A DNA stretch of 64,000 bases from Alphaproteobacteria bacterium MarineAlpha11_Bin1 (lineage in GTDB: Bacteria; Pseudomonadota; Alphaproteobacteria; MPNO01; UBA830), in contig PTJZ01000002.1 in NCBI GenBank assembly GCA_002937455.1, positions 310,001 through 374,000 of the forward strand, read 5' to 3'. The notes under the pieces are model-generated. The model ran no database searches, was not told the DNA's origin, and saw only the letters and a list, made by a program, of their open reading frames with translations. A program made the position numbers and the translations under genes. Shown in pieces: positions 32,472 to 41,407 of this stretch (position 1 is its first letter; the number at the start of each line of letters is the position of its first letter).

Positions 32472-32948
32472 ATGACGACAACCACTGTCTCTATGACGGT
32501 GAACACTAAGCTGGTTTCGGCAGATGTCGAAAACCGTACACTTTTGGTTCAGTATTTGCGAGAAAGCCTAGGACTCACTGGCACACATGTCGGCTGCGAC
32601 ACATCACAATGTGGTGCTTGTACAGTCCACATCGACGGATTGCCAATCAAATCCTGCACGATCCTTGCGCGCCAGGTAGAGGGAAAAGACGTAACAACTA
32701 TCGAGGGTCTGGCAGATGGCGATACCTTGCATCCAATGCAGGAAGCTTTTCGGGAAAATCATGCTCTGCAATGTGGCTTTTGTACCCCCGGAATGGTCAT
32801 GAGCGCGATTGGTATTGTCGACCGTAATGAAGATAACCTCGACGAAAAAACGGTTCGACACGAGCTAGAGGGAAACTTCTGCCGTTGTACTGGCTACCAC
32901 AACATCGTCAAAGCCATCCTAGCAGCGCATGAAGAGATGACCTCTTAA
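32472..32948 (+). CDS. coxS: Molybdenum hydroxylase 2Fe-2S subunit
   Basis: A 158-residue subunit with two [2Fe-2S] clusters. The N-terminal plant-type ferredoxin domain has C42, C47, C50 and C62 ([13 protein letters not shown]); the helical domain has C101, C104, C137 and C139 (CGFCTPGM and CRCTGYHN). It passes electrons from the molybdenum site to FAD. The start at 32472 follows a strong AGGAGG; the open frame further upstream has no better site. Next gene is the FAD subunit. No large subunit is adjacent, unlike usual cox operons; the nearest is at 15.2 kb. Confidence 0.92.
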   Translation: MTTTTVSMTVNTKLVSADVENRTLLVQYLRESLGLTGTHVGCDTSQCGACTVHIDGLPIKSCTILARQVEGKDVTTIEGLADGDTLHPMQEAFRENHALQCGFCTPGMVMSAIGIVDRNEDNLDEKTVRHELEGNFCRCTGYHNIVKAILAAHEEMTS

Positions 32949-33000
32949 GGCTACTGAACAGGCCCCACAACACGCAAACGACCAAACTGAGAGGTCAACC

Positions 33001-33798
33001 ATGTACGATTTCAATTATAAAAGAGCTTCATCGGTAGCTGACGCTGCGTCTAGTGTGGCGAGTGTAGACGAAGGAAAATTCGTCGCTGGCGGAATGACGC
33101 TTCTTCCAACATTGAAGCAGCGCTTGGCGATGCCATCGGATCTAATTGACCTTTCTGACATCGATGATCTGGTTGGTATAACTGTTGAAAATCTCTCGGT
33201 CACCATTGGTGCTATGACACCTCATGCGATGGTCAATGCGTCTAATGACGTTAAGAACGCGATCCCGGCATTGTCGAAGCTGGCCGGTCTCATCGGCGAT
33301 CCAATGGTCCGCAATCGCGGCACAATTGGCGGTTCTATATCGAATAATGATCCCGCGGCTGATTATCCGTCTGCGGTTGTTGGCCTAGGAGCAACTGTTC
33401 ACACAAGCAAACGAGAAATTGCAGGCGATGACTTTTTTACGGGGATGTTCGAAACCGCTCTTGATGAGGACGAACTTGTAACGAGGGTAGTTTTCCCAAT
33501 CCCTGAAAAGGCGGCGTATATGAAATTCCCGAACCCCGCTTCCCGATATGCCGTGGTCGGGACTTTCGTTAGCCAGGGTCCCCAAGGTACCCGTGTCGCT
33601 GTGACCGGTGCGGGACCGTGCGTATTTCGCCAATTTGATATGGAGACCGCACTGGAAATCAATTTCTCACCGGAATCTGTTGAGAACATAAAACAGGCCG
33701 ACGAAGATCTAAATAGCGATATACACGCTAGTGCAGAGTATCGAGCCCATCTCGTTACAATTATGGCAAAACGCGCAGTCGCAGAAGCAAACAGCTGA
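33001..33798 (+). CDS. coxM: Molybdenum hydroxylase FAD-binding subunit
   Basis: A 265-residue subunit of the CoxM/xanthine dehydrogenase FAD family. The FAD motifs AGGMTLLP (29-36) and TIGGSISNNDPAADYPS near 110 are clear; the C-terminal CO dehydrogenase flavoprotein domain follows. It takes electrons from the FeS subunit and passes them to quinone or another acceptor. The gene ends before a perfect terminator hairpin at 33841, so coxG-S-M form a unit separate from the maturation genes. Confidence 0.92.
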   Translation: MYDFNYKRASSVADAASSVASVDEGKFVAGGMTLLPTLKQRLAMPSDLIDLSDIDDLVGITVENLSVTIGAMTPHAMVNASNDVKNAIPALSKLAGLIGDPMVRNRGTIGGSISNNDPAADYPSAVVGLGATVHTSKREIAGDDFFTGMFETALDEDELVTRVVFPIPEKAAYMKFPNPASRYAVVGTFVSQGPQGTRVAVTGAGPCVFRQFDMETALEINFSPESVENIKQADEDLNSDIHASAEYRAHLVTIMAKRAVAEANS

Positions 33799-33840
33799 CC
33801 CGCCAAAGGGCGCCTTTTTGCGCCGTGCGCTATCTTTTCC

Positions 33841-33880
33841 ACGGGGAGACTGGATTTTTCTGGTCTCCCCGTCATTTTTT
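33841..33880 (+). terminator. Rho-independent terminator after coxM
   Basis: ACGGGGAGAC (33841-33850) pairs perfectly with GTCTCCCCGT (33863-33872), loop of 12 bases, followed by CATTTTTT. It lies 43 bases after coxM and 39 bases before the MoxR-type ATPase gene, so it separates the structural genes from the maturation genes. Weak readthrough could still link them. Confidence 0.88.
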
Positions 33881-33918
33881 GTTAGTTTACAGACAGTTAG
33901 AGAAAAACGGTTTCTAGA

Positions 33919-34839
33919 ATGACTGAAATACTGCCCTCTTCCGTCGATTCCGTAGTTGAGATGTTACGCAAAGGTAATTACGTGGCGGACCGCTCCTTGT
34001 CGACTGCCCTTTATCTAGCCTTGAAACTCGGTCGACCGTTGTTTCTTGAGGGCGAGGCAGGCGTTGGTAAAACGGAGATTGGAAAGGTTCTGTCAGAATC
34101 TCTCGACCGTCGACTCATCCGACTGCAATGTTACGAAGGCCTCGACGTTGCGTCTGCAGTTTATGAGTGGAACTATTCAATGCAAATGATCGACATCCGT
34201 ATTGCAGAGGCATCCGGTCAAAGTGATCGCAAACTGATTGAAAACGACATCTTCTCAGAAAAATTTCTGATTAAACGTCCTCTTCTTCAGGCGCTAGAGG
34301 CTGACGATGAGGGGGAGCCACCAGTTTTACTTATCGACGAACTCGATCGTACCGATGAACCATTCGAAGCCTTTCTGCTTGAAGTTCTATCCGATTTCCA
34401 AGTCACAATCCCAGAGGTCGGCACTGTAAAAGCCTCGAAACCACCGCTTGTAATTATAACGTCGAACAGGACACGAGAAATTCACGATGCTATCAAACGC
34501 CGCTGCTTTTACTTCTGGGTAGATTACCCCGACGCGGGCCGAGAACTGGAAATTCTGAAAGTAAAGACCCCTGATGCTCCAGAGAACCTTACACAACAGG
34601 TGGTCAATTTCGTTCAGCACTTACGGTCCAAAGATCTTTTTAAACTGCCGGGTGTAGCGGAGACAATAGACTGGACTAACGCTCTAATCCAACTAGATAA
34701 AATCGACCTCGATCCCGAAACAATCAATTCGTCTCTTGGCGTTCTTCTAAAATACCAAGACGATATTGAAAAAATCCAAGGATCCGAAGCGGCACAGATT
34801 TTAGACGAAGTAAAAGCAGGCATAGCTGCGGGTAATTGA
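33919..34839 (+). CDS. coxD: MoxR/CoxD-type AAA+ ATPase
   Basis: A 306-residue AAA+ ATPase. Walker A is GEAGVGKTE, Walker B LLIDELDRTDEPFEAFLLEVLSDFQVTIPE, with sensor-1 ITSNRTREIHDA. CoxD proteins are chaperones that mature the molybdenum active site of CO dehydrogenase-type enzymes, acting with a VWA partner. Here the partner, coxE, starts 6 bases downstream. The presence of CoxD and CoxE does not prove CO oxidation, since related clusters serve other molybdenum hydroxylases. Confidence 0.9.
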   Translation: MTEILPSSVDSVVEMLRKGNYVADRSLSTALYLALKLGRPLFLEGEAGVGKTEIGKVLSESLDRRLIRLQCYEGLDVASAVYEWNYSMQMIDIRIAEASGQSDRKLIENDIFSEKFLIKRPLLQALEADDEGEPPVLLIDELDRTDEPFEAFLLEVLSDFQVTIPEVGTVKASKPPLVIITSNRTREIHDAIKRRCFYFWVDYPDAGRELEILKVKTPDAPENLTQQVVNFVQHLRSKDLFKLPGVAETIDWTNALIQLDKIDLDPETINSSLGVLLKYQDDIEKIQGSEAAQILDEVKAGIAAGN

Positions 34840-34845
34840 CCTGGT

Positions 34846-36117
34846 ATGGCCGAGATACCGACCGATTTTAATCTAACTCCAGGCATGCAATTACTTGACA
34901 GATTGGATGACAATAAGCTTGCGCCTAATATCATGCATTTCGGTCGTGTACTTCGTTCAGCGGGTCTACCCATCGGACCGGGCAAGATAATCGATGCCAC
35001 CAAGGCCGTGATGGCGGTGGGTATCGAGAGCCGATCGGACTTTTATTGGGCACTACACGCGGTATTCGTAAACCGTCGAGATCAACACGAACTATTCGAC
35101 CAAGCATTCCACATATTTTGGAAAGACCCCAAGCTTCTAGAACGTATGATGGGTATTCTTCTGCCTAACATTGAAGGTGGTGAAGAACCTTTACCGGAGG
35201 AACAGCCGCTCCGGCGGCTTCAGGAGGCGCTAAGTCGGCAAGAGGAGGATCCAGCAGAATCCGGCGAGGAGGAGCAAGAAGAGGAAATTGAACTAGATGC
35301 GGCGATGACAGTATCTGAACGGGAATTGCTGCAGACAACTGATTTTGAGGAAATGTCCGCGGACGAAATCGAAGCCGCAAAGAGAGCAATAGCCAGAATG
35401 CGTCTCCCGATTACAGAAATACCAACCCGCCGATATCAGAGTAGTACCCGCCAAGCGCGTGTCGATATGCGAGCCACATTGAGGGCTGCTCTACGCTCTG
35501 GTGCTGGCTCAATTCCATTGAAATACAGAAAACGACGAACCCGGCCGCCGCCAATAGTAATATTGTGTGATATTTCCGGCTCGATGAGCCGTTATACTCG
35601 TATGTTTCTTCACTTCATGCACGCGGTCACGAACGATCGCGACAGGGTCCACACCTTTCTTTTCGGTACGCGTTTGACGAATGTTACCCGTTACCTCAGG
35701 AATAAAGACATCGATCTCGCAGTTGAGCAAGTAACACATGCAGTAGAAGATTGGTCAGGTGGCACCCGGATCGGCGAAAGTCTAAATGATTTCAATCGTT
35801 TCTGGTCTCGCCGAGTACTCGGTCAGGGTGCGGTTGTCATTTTAATCTCCGATGGTTTAGATCGGGATGCAGGTCGCGGTCTACAAACTGAGATAGAGCG
35901 TCTCCATAAATCTTGCCGCCGACTAATTTGGCTAAATCCTTTGCTGCGGTTTGACGGTTTTCAACCTAAGAGCCAAGGTATACAGGCACTTCTTCCATCC
36001 GTTGACGAATTTCGGCCAGTGCATAATTTAATGAGCTTAGAAGAATTAATTGACACGCTAAACCGCCCATACGGCCCTCGCAAAAAAGGAGTCCAGGAAT
36101 GGCTGACAGAAATGTAG
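34846..36117 (+). CDS. coxE: CoxE-like von Willebrand factor A protein
   Basis: A 423-residue protein with an N-terminal helical region, a strongly acidic linker near 115-150 (many Glu), and a C-terminal VWA domain. The MIDAS metal site is LCDISGSMS near residue 241, with SGGTRIGESL and the acidic ISDGLDRD. It is the usual partner of CoxD/MoxR ATPases in metalloenzyme maturation. It overlaps the next gene (xdhC domain) by 19 bases. Confidence 0.9.
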   Translation: MAEIPTDFNLTPGMQLLDRLDDNKLAPNIMHFGRVLRSAGLPIGPGKIIDATKAVMAVGIESRSDFYWALHAVFVNRRDQHELFDQAFHIFWKDPKLLERMMGILLPNIEGGEEPLPEEQPLRRLQEALSRQEEDPAESGEEEQEEEIELDAAMTVSERELLQTTDFEEMSADEIEAAKRAIARMRLPITEIPTRRYQSSTRQARVDMRATLRAALRSGAGSIPLKYRKRRTRPPPIVILCDISGSMSRYTRMFLHFMHAVTNDRDRVHTFLFGTRLTNVTRYLRNKDIDLAVEQVTHAVEDWSGGTRIGESLNDFNRFWSRRVLGQGAVVILISDGLDRDAGRGLQTEIERLHKSCRRLIWLNPLLRFDGFQPKSQGIQALLPSVDEFRPVHNLMSLEELIDTLNRPYGPRKKGVQEWLTEM

Positions 36118-36446
36118 GAAACGATATATCTGTAGATGACAACGTCTTAATCCAAGCTGCTTCTTGGCGCGCAGACGGAAAAAAAGTCGCCCTCGCTACT
36201 GTAGTCTCCACTTGGGGGTCTTCACCTCGTCCCGTAGGAAGTCACTTGGCTGTCGATGAGGACGGAAAAATTGTCGGCTCTGTTTCAGGCGGATGTATCG
36301 AGGGAGCAGTCGTGACTGAGGCAGTTGAAATCATGGAAACCGGTAAACCCAAGGTAGTCGAATACGGCGTTACAAATGAGCTCGCATGGGAAGTTGGTCT
36401 CGCCTGTGGTGGATCAATTCACGTATATGTCGAGAAGATCGAATGA
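36099..36446 (+). CDS. XdhC/CoxI family protein, N-terminal domain only
   Basis: A 115-residue protein matching the first domain of XdhC (VALATVVSTWGSSPRPVGSHLAV, GSVSGGCIEGAVV, WEVGLACGGSIHVYVE). XdhC binds molybdenum cofactor and inserts it, sulfurated, into xanthine dehydrogenase-type enzymes. Here the two XdhC domains are encoded by consecutive overlapping genes; this one ends in ATGA shared with the start of the next. The cysteine of LACGGS may be the sulfur-transfer site. Confidence 0.88.
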   Translation: MADRNVGNDISVDDNVLIQAASWRADGKKVALATVVSTWGSSPRPVGSHLAVDEDGKIVGSVSGGCIEGAVVTEAVEIMETGKPKVVEYGVTNELAWEVGLACGGSIHVYVEKIE

Positions 36447-37156
36447 AAAATAATATACTAAAGCAGATTCTAGCCGACCAAATCGCGAAGAAAGAAGTCG
36501 CGCTTGCAACCGACATGAGAAGTGGCGAGCAGACGCTAGTATATCTGGGAAGAGCTGAGGGCCCTGACGCAGGAGACGGGGAAATTTTGTCAAGTAGTCG
36601 GCAAGCAATCCAGGACGACCGCAGCAGGATATTCGATATCGCGGGGCGTAAAATATTTGTCAAAGTATTTAATCCACCGCTTAGAATGCTGTTAGTTGGC
36701 GCGGTCCATATTGCACAGCCCCTCTCGCGTATGGCTTCTCTCGCCGGTTACGACGTTACAGTAATTGACCCCAGAGCTTCGTTCGCCACAGACGATCGTT
36801 TCCCGGGTATCCAACTTAATGGAGAATGGCCGGATGACGCTTTGCGGGAACTTGACCCAGACCGACGAACCGCGGTGATAACGTTGACGCACGATCCAAA
36901 ATTGGACGACCCCGGCTTGGAAGTCGCATTGAAATCTGATGCATTTTATATTGGTGCGCTAGGAAGCCGCAAAACTCATGCTGGACGCGTTGAACGTTTG
37001 ATCAGTTCCGGATTCACCGAAGCAAGTATCAAGCGTATCCATGCACCCGTTGGCATACCTATTGGGTCTATTTCGCCGGCGGAAATTTCTATTTCCATAC
37101 TCGCTGAGGTCACGGAAATACTACATCGTAAAACCGAGCCGCGGGTACCTGCGTGA
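36443..37156 (+). CDS. XdhC family protein, C-terminal Rossmann domain
   Basis: A protein of 237 residues holding the XdhC C-terminal Rossmann-like domain: MLLVGAVHIAQPLSRMASLAGYDVTVIDPR, VITLTHDPKLD, YIGALGSRKTH and the closing IGSISPAEISISILAEVTEI. The start at 36443 overlaps the previous stop by 4 bases (ATGA). It likely forms a complex with the preceding domain protein for cofactor insertion into the molybdenum hydroxylase. It is followed by the cytidylyltransferase gene after 22 bases. Confidence 0.88.
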   Translation: MKNNILKQILADQIAKKEVALATDMRSGEQTLVYLGRAEGPDAGDGEILSSSRQAIQDDRSRIFDIAGRKIFVKVFNPPLRMLLVGAVHIAQPLSRMASLAGYDVTVIDPRASFATDDRFPGIQLNGEWPDDALRELDPDRRTAVITLTHDPKLDDPGLEVALKSDAFYIGALGSRKTHAGRVERLISSGFTEASIKRIHAPVGIPIGSISPAEISISILAEVTEILHRKTEPRVPA

Positions 37157-37178
37157 AAACAAAAACCCAGCCTGAAAT

Positions 37179-38807
37179 ATGAAATTCGGAGAAACCGTTC
37201 TCGAAGATGCCGAAGGCGCGATCCTTGCGCACTCTCTTCTCCTGCACGACGGCGTACTCAGAAAAGGGAGAATTCTTACCAAGAGAGATGTCGCCCGTAT
37301 AAAGGCGAAAGGCATCCAATCCGTAATTGCCGCCCGCCTCGAAGAGGGTGATCTAAATGAGAATGAGGCAGCCCTCGAAATCGCCGCCGCTCTGCAGAAC
37401 GAGGGGCTAACCGCAACCGGCGGCAATACGGGCCGGGCGAATCTTAGAGCGGCAACCGGCGGAGTAGCTCTAATAGATGCCGAAACCATTCATCGTATTA
37501 ATGCGATTGATGAGGCGGTCACAGTCTCTACGGTTAGACCCTATGACGCAGTCCCCGCGGGCCACGTCTTGGCAACCATAAAGATAATCACCTTCGGGGT
37601 ATCCAGAGATATCATAAACCGCTGTATTGAGGCTACGCTCGAAGGAAACAAGCCTATTCGCTTGGCAGCCTATACGCCCCAAAAAATCGGATTTGTCCAA
37701 ACGCTTTTGCCCGGCCTTAAAAAAAACTTGATAGCAAAAGCTAGTGATGTGACATCGAAACGTCTTTCCCTTATGAACTTAGATATTGCAGACGAACGCC
37801 ACTGTGCCCATGACATTATGGAGATCACCAAGAACCTAATCGCGCTGGAGGGATCGGGCTGCAGCATCGCCTTGGTTCTCGGTGCATCAGCCATTGTTGA
37901 TCGTCGCGATACTGTTCCTTCTGCTATTAAGGCTGCTGGCGGAGAAATCGAGCATCTCGGTCTGCCGGTGGATCCCGGAAATTTATTACTTTTTGCCCGG
38001 ATTGGTAAAATGCGGGTACTTGGAATTCCAAGTTCTGCTAGATCACCACGTCTTCATGGATTTGACTGGGTACTTCAACGGTTAGTAGCGGGACTCGATG
38101 TAACCTCGGCAGACCTAACCCGTATGGGTGTTGGCGGTATGCTTAAAGAAATGCCTGGGCGACCTCTCTCGAGGGAACAGGAGGAATTGGAAGATATTGC
38201 AGACCAATTTTCTCCAACCATTGGTGGGGTCTTATTAGCAGCGGGCCAATCCCGCAGAATGGGCACGGCGAATAAAATGCTGGTTGAGGTGAAAGGCATT
38301 CCGATGATTGTCCACGCTGCTAGAGCGATGTTGGCAAGTAACGCCTCACCAATCGTGGTCGTACTTGGACATCAGTCCGAGCGGGTGGAGAGAACTCTAA
38401 GCGATCAGAACGTAATGTTCGTTCGAAACCCAGATTATCGCGGTGGCCTGAGCACGTCTTTACGTGCCGGCCTTGCCGCCCTCCCCAAAGAGTGCGATGG
38501 GGCGGTTGTCGCGCTGGCAGATATGCCCGGCATTCATCCAGATGATATCAATATGCTGATTAACGAATTTGACCCTATATCAGGGCAATCCATCATCGTA
38601 CCAACCCATGGAGGGAAACGTGGGAACCCAGTAATTTGGGCCAGACGATTTTTTAGTGATATTTCTGCAGTATCTGGTGACGTCGGCGCCCGCCACCTTA
38701 TCGGAGCCAACATTGATCAGGTTATTGAGGTAGAAACAGATAATCCTGGCGTTTTAATCGACCTTGATACCCCCGAAGCGATAGCTGAACACAACGGTAA
38801 TGCGTAA
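37179..38807 (+). CDS. Molybdopterin-binding and MobA/MocA-like nucleotidyltransferase fusion
   Basis: A 542-residue fusion. Residues 1-330 form a MoeA/MogA-like molybdopterin-binding region (SIALVLGASAIVDRRDTVPSAI, HLGLPVDPGNLLLFARIG); residues about 345-540 are an NTP transferase with GVLLAAGQSRRMGTANKML, ALADMPGIHPDDI and GNPVIW. The C-terminal part would attach CMP to molybdopterin to make the cytosine dinucleotide cofactor used by the CoxL/xanthine dehydrogenase-like family. It ends the maturation run that starts with coxD. No clear ribosome binding site precedes the ATG. Confidence 0.88.
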   Translation: MKFGETVLEDAEGAILAHSLLLHDGVLRKGRILTKRDVARIKAKGIQSVIAARLEEGDLNENEAALEIAAALQNEGLTATGGNTGRANLRAATGGVALIDAETIHRINAIDEAVTVSTVRPYDAVPAGHVLATIKIITFGVSRDIINRCIEATLEGNKPIRLAAYTPQKIGFVQTLLPGLKKNLIAKASDVTSKRLSLMNLDIADERHCAHDIMEITKNLIALEGSGCSIALVLGASAIVDRRDTVPSAIKAAGGEIEHLGLPVDPGNLLLFARIGKMRVLGIPSSARSPRLHGFDWVLQRLVAGLDVTSADLTRMGVGGMLKEMPGRPLSREQEELEDIADQFSPTIGGVLLAAGQSRRMGTANKMLVEVKGIPMIVHAARAMLASNASPIVVVLGHQSERVERTLSDQNVMFVRNPDYRGGLSTSLRAGLAALPKECDGAVVALADMPGIHPDDINMLINEFDPISGQSIIVPTHGGKRGNPVIWARRFFSDISAVSGDVGARHLIGANIDQVIEVETDNPGVLIDLDTPEAIAEHNGNA

Positions 38808-38851
38808 AACGCGCTTATATGCCTGCTTTCATATAAATCTCTCGCCCAAAT

Positions 38852-39655
38852 CTAGGCAGCCACCGCTTTTTTGCCAGCATCGGTCTCGAGATAACTTCTC
38901 GGCAATTCTCGGAAATCGGTCAGTAGAGAGCCGAATCCCTCGACGATATCATCGAATCCATTGGCTCGCATCGCATACCAGTATGTCGCGGTGTTAATCG
39001 CGATTACTGGTTTTTTCAACCAACGTTCAGCTTCTCCAGCCAGGCGCGCCATAGCAAGGTTCGTGCCAACCTGAACGATTGCATCTGGATTATGTTCATT
39101 AAGTTCACTCAGGCCATCCATTAATTGTGTTTCCGTGACCTGGGCAATGTTGGCTGGGCTATCGCACTTAAGGCCCTTGATTGCAATCACTTCGAAACCG
39201 CAGTCCTCAAAGAATTTTTTCACATTCTTGTCCCCCACCGGCCAGTACGGGGTGATCACACAGATTCTCTTTATATCACCATAGCACCGTAGCGCTGCCT
39301 GAGAAGCATCCGAACCCATAGCAACACTTCGACCGGACAATTCTTTCACGCGCTCTCGGAGCCGAATCGACTCTTCCAATCCATCCCAGAACGTTTCTGC
39401 CGACATACCCATTACGATATAGTCCGGATTGCAGGTCATCACGCGTTCAATAGCATTATCAAATTCTCGCCGGATGTTATCCATGAGCGCATTAAATTCT
39501 TCATCTGAGTTTACCGGCTCATCTGGTATCCATATTCTTACGGTGTGGTTGGTCACCCCGCGGGGCTTCATATCTTCAAATTCTGGCTGAACCGAAGTGT
39601 TAGTTGACGGTACAATTACTCCCCAATTAGCTCGATAACCCAATGAATCCGGCAT
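38852..39655 (-). CDS. Arylmalonate decarboxylase/maleate isomerase-like protein (copy 1)
   Basis: A 267-residue member of the Asp/Glu racemase superfamily, nearest to maleate cis-trans isomerases and arylmalonate decarboxylases. Kept residues are the oxyanion motif PSTNT (16-20), TPY with Y137, and N169 (SPANIAQ). The two positions where family enzymes hold catalytic cysteines read VMGMSAE (about 81-87) and VQVGTNL (about 195-200), with no cysteine in either. It may be a decarboxylase or isomerase with a different mechanism, or a lyase of unknown type. It lies 3 bases downstream of a cysteine-hydrolase gene on the same strand, so they form an operon. A paralogue lies at 60.3 kb. Confidence 0.8.
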   Translation of the reverse strand: MPDSLGYRANWGVIVPSTNTSVQPEFEDMKPRGVTNHTVRIWIPDEPVNSDEEFNALMDNIRREFDNAIERVMTCNPDYIVMGMSAETFWDGLEESIRLRERVKELSGRSVAMGSDASQAALRCYGDIKRICVITPYWPVGDKNVKKFFEDCGFEVIAIKGLKCDSPANIAQVTETQLMDGLSELNEHNPDAIVQVGTNLAMARLAGEAERWLKKPVIAINTATYWYAMRANGFDDIVEGFGSLLTDFRELPRSYLETDAGKKAVAA

Positions 39656-39658
39656 AGT

Positions 39659-40336
39659 CTAATCCTCTGACTTTACGATGTTAGCCTGCTCCGGCGCTAG
39701 CTTATCAAGCTCATCCAGAACGTCTTCTAATGACATAACGTCACCGTACTTCTGATCAATGTCAAAAAGATTAGCTTCATGCGGACCGTTAGCGCGGTCC
39801 CCGGAACATTCCCGAGGAACGATCGGTCGGAAACCATTCGACATGGCATCGACAACTGTAGCTCGGACGCACCCCGATGTAGTGCAGCCGGTTACGATTG
39901 CAGTATCAACTCCGCGCTGGGCGAGCCAACCGGTTAGATCGGTATTACTGAAACCGGATGGATAATGTTTCTCCAGAACGCGCTCGCCTGAGCGCGGCGT
40001 AAGCTCCTCAACAATTTCAACTTCTTTACTACCGCGCTTCAGCTTAGAAAGTCCCGGGGATTTAAGGTTGAATACCCCGTCCTCAGATCCATCATCGGCA
40101 TAGACATGACTTGTAAAAACAATCGGTAAATCCATATGCCGAGCCGCTGACAGAAGTTCCGCTGTATTTTCGATAGCATCCTGAATGTTCCCGCCACCGA
40201 AAGCGTCAGGATCGTTAAATCCGTTAATGAAATCAATCACTAATAGCGCTGGTTTCTTGCCGAACCCAACTCGATTTCCGAATCCTTGTTTTTCGTATAC
40301 GGCAACATCGTCAGCATCATGTGGGTTATCGGTCAT
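39659..40336 (-). CDS. Isochorismatase-like cysteine hydrolase (amidase)
   Basis: A protein of 225 residues of the isochorismatase/N-carbamoylsarcosine amidohydrolase family. The catalytic Asp is in LVIDFINGF, the lysine in LEKHYPSGF and the cysteine in TGCTTSGCVRAT. This set is found in amide hydrolases such as maleamate amidohydrolase (NicF) and N-carbamoylsarcosine amidase. The start at 40336 follows AAGGA; an open frame to 40426 would overlap the outer-membrane gene and is rejected. It is followed after 3 bases by an isomerase/decarboxylase-like gene, an order that recalls nicF-nicE of nicotinate breakdown, although the partner lacks maleate isomerase cysteines. Confidence 0.85.
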   Translation of the reverse strand: MTDNPHDADDVAVYEKQGFGNRVGFGKKPALLVIDFINGFNDPDAFGGGNIQDAIENTAELLSAARHMDLPIVFTSHVYADDGSEDGVFNLKSPGLSKLKRGSKEVEIVEELTPRSGERVLEKHYPSGFSNTDLTGWLAQRGVDTAIVTGCTTSGCVRATVVDAMSNGFRPIVPRECSGDRANGPHEANLFDIDQKYGDVMSLEDVLDELDKLAPEQANIVKSED

Positions 40337-40355
40337 ATAATTTTCCTTCGCTCGG

Positions 40356-41048
40356 TCAAAAACGGTATGAAAAACCGATGATAACATCATGCGCAGTGTA
40401 TGTGTCTGCAGCGATTGTAGCACCATCGATATGCGGTCCGGAGGAAACTTCGCCGAGACTCATATAGCGATATCTGAACTCCAGGTCCCAGTTTTCTGAG
40501 AAAGACCAGATAGAGCCAAAAGCGATATTCCAAGCAAAGTTATCCGTTTCGTCAGTGCGGTTCGTCCCCGTGGCAGCTCCCGCCAAATTAGTACGTGTAA
40601 CATCGGAAACATTCTGCGCCCATCCTATCCCCCCACCCCCAAACAAGGCTAAGGTTTCGCTTAGTTGATGATCGTAATAGGCGTTAAACAATACCGCGTG
40701 AGTTGAAAGCTGATTTTGATATCCGGCCGTTCCAAGAACCCGTGTATCGAAATCGAATCGAACGCGGTAATGATACTCGAGTTCCGATCGAATTGGCGCA
40801 CCCTTATTTCCCCAATTATATCCCAGCGCAATTCCAAACGCCGCCGTTGTATCATCGGTATTTCGCTCTTGAAGCGTCCCGCTGGTAGCAGAAACATCGT
40901 CGACCTGCGATACACTCCCGATCATTATCAACGAAAGGTAATCACCCGAAGATGAAATTTTCGACCGCACTGAATCCGCAAATACACTGCCAGAAAATAT
41001 TGGCAGGAGAAAAAGTGCTGCTGCAAAATTAGCAGCCGGAAATCTCAT
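40356..41048 (-). CDS. Outer-membrane beta-barrel protein
   Basis: A 230-residue exported protein. A signal peptide (about 1-24, ending VFADS) is followed by alternating amphipathic strands typical of an eight-stranded OmpW/Opa-like barrel, and the chain ends in YRF, with the C-terminal phenylalanine recognised by the Bam machinery. Strand segments such as YNAYYDHQL, WNIAFGSIW, LEFRYRYMSLG are visible. It is upstream of the cysteine-hydrolase gene, 19 bases away, so it may be part of the same transcript as a porin for the substrate. Function is inferred from fold only. Confidence 0.78.
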   Translation of the reverse strand: MRFPAANFAAALFLLPIFSGSVFADSVRSKISSSGDYLSLIMIGSVSQVDDVSATSGTLQERNTDDTTAAFGIALGYNWGNKGAPIRSELEYHYRVRFDFDTRVLGTAGYQNQLSTHAVLFNAYYDHQLSETLALFGGGGIGWAQNVSDVTRTNLAGAATGTNRTDETDNFAWNIAFGSIWSFSENWDLEFRYRYMSLGEVSSGPHIDGATIAADTYTAHDVIIGFSYRF

Positions 41049-41407
41049 TCTTGTCCCCTTCTCATGTATCTTCTATCTCCTATCCCGGCTCATTGTAATT
41101 GTCCAGAACTTGTGCCAGTTCGCGATAAATCAACGGAACGCGCTAAAGCTGGATAACTTATACCGAAAGGACGGCCATAAGTTCCCCTAAAAATCAAAAC
41201 AACACTCACAAACCGCAGTTTTCCGATTATGATCCGCATACGAGACGTCGTCCTAGGTAGATAGTCACAGAGGGAATGAGCACATCCGTGAATGCATTTT
41301 GCGATTTATCCAGTCGCAGTTAACCCAGAGTTCTCGGACGTCGAGAAAAAGATTACCTGAAACCTCTTAGCCAGAATTGTTCCGCCCCAATGGGCAGAGA
41401 GTATGGA
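41049..41407. other. Intergenic region without recognised features
   Basis: About 350 bases between the divergent outer-membrane protein gene and tag. An AGAAGGGGA ribosome binding site belongs to the outer-membrane gene. I see no RNA gene, terminator or repeat. Promoters for both genes should lie here. Confidence 0.3.

Noticed and set aside
40337..40426. N-terminal extension of the cysteine hydrolase
   Set aside because: It would overlap the outer-membrane protein gene, and a good AAGGA site supports the start at 40336.
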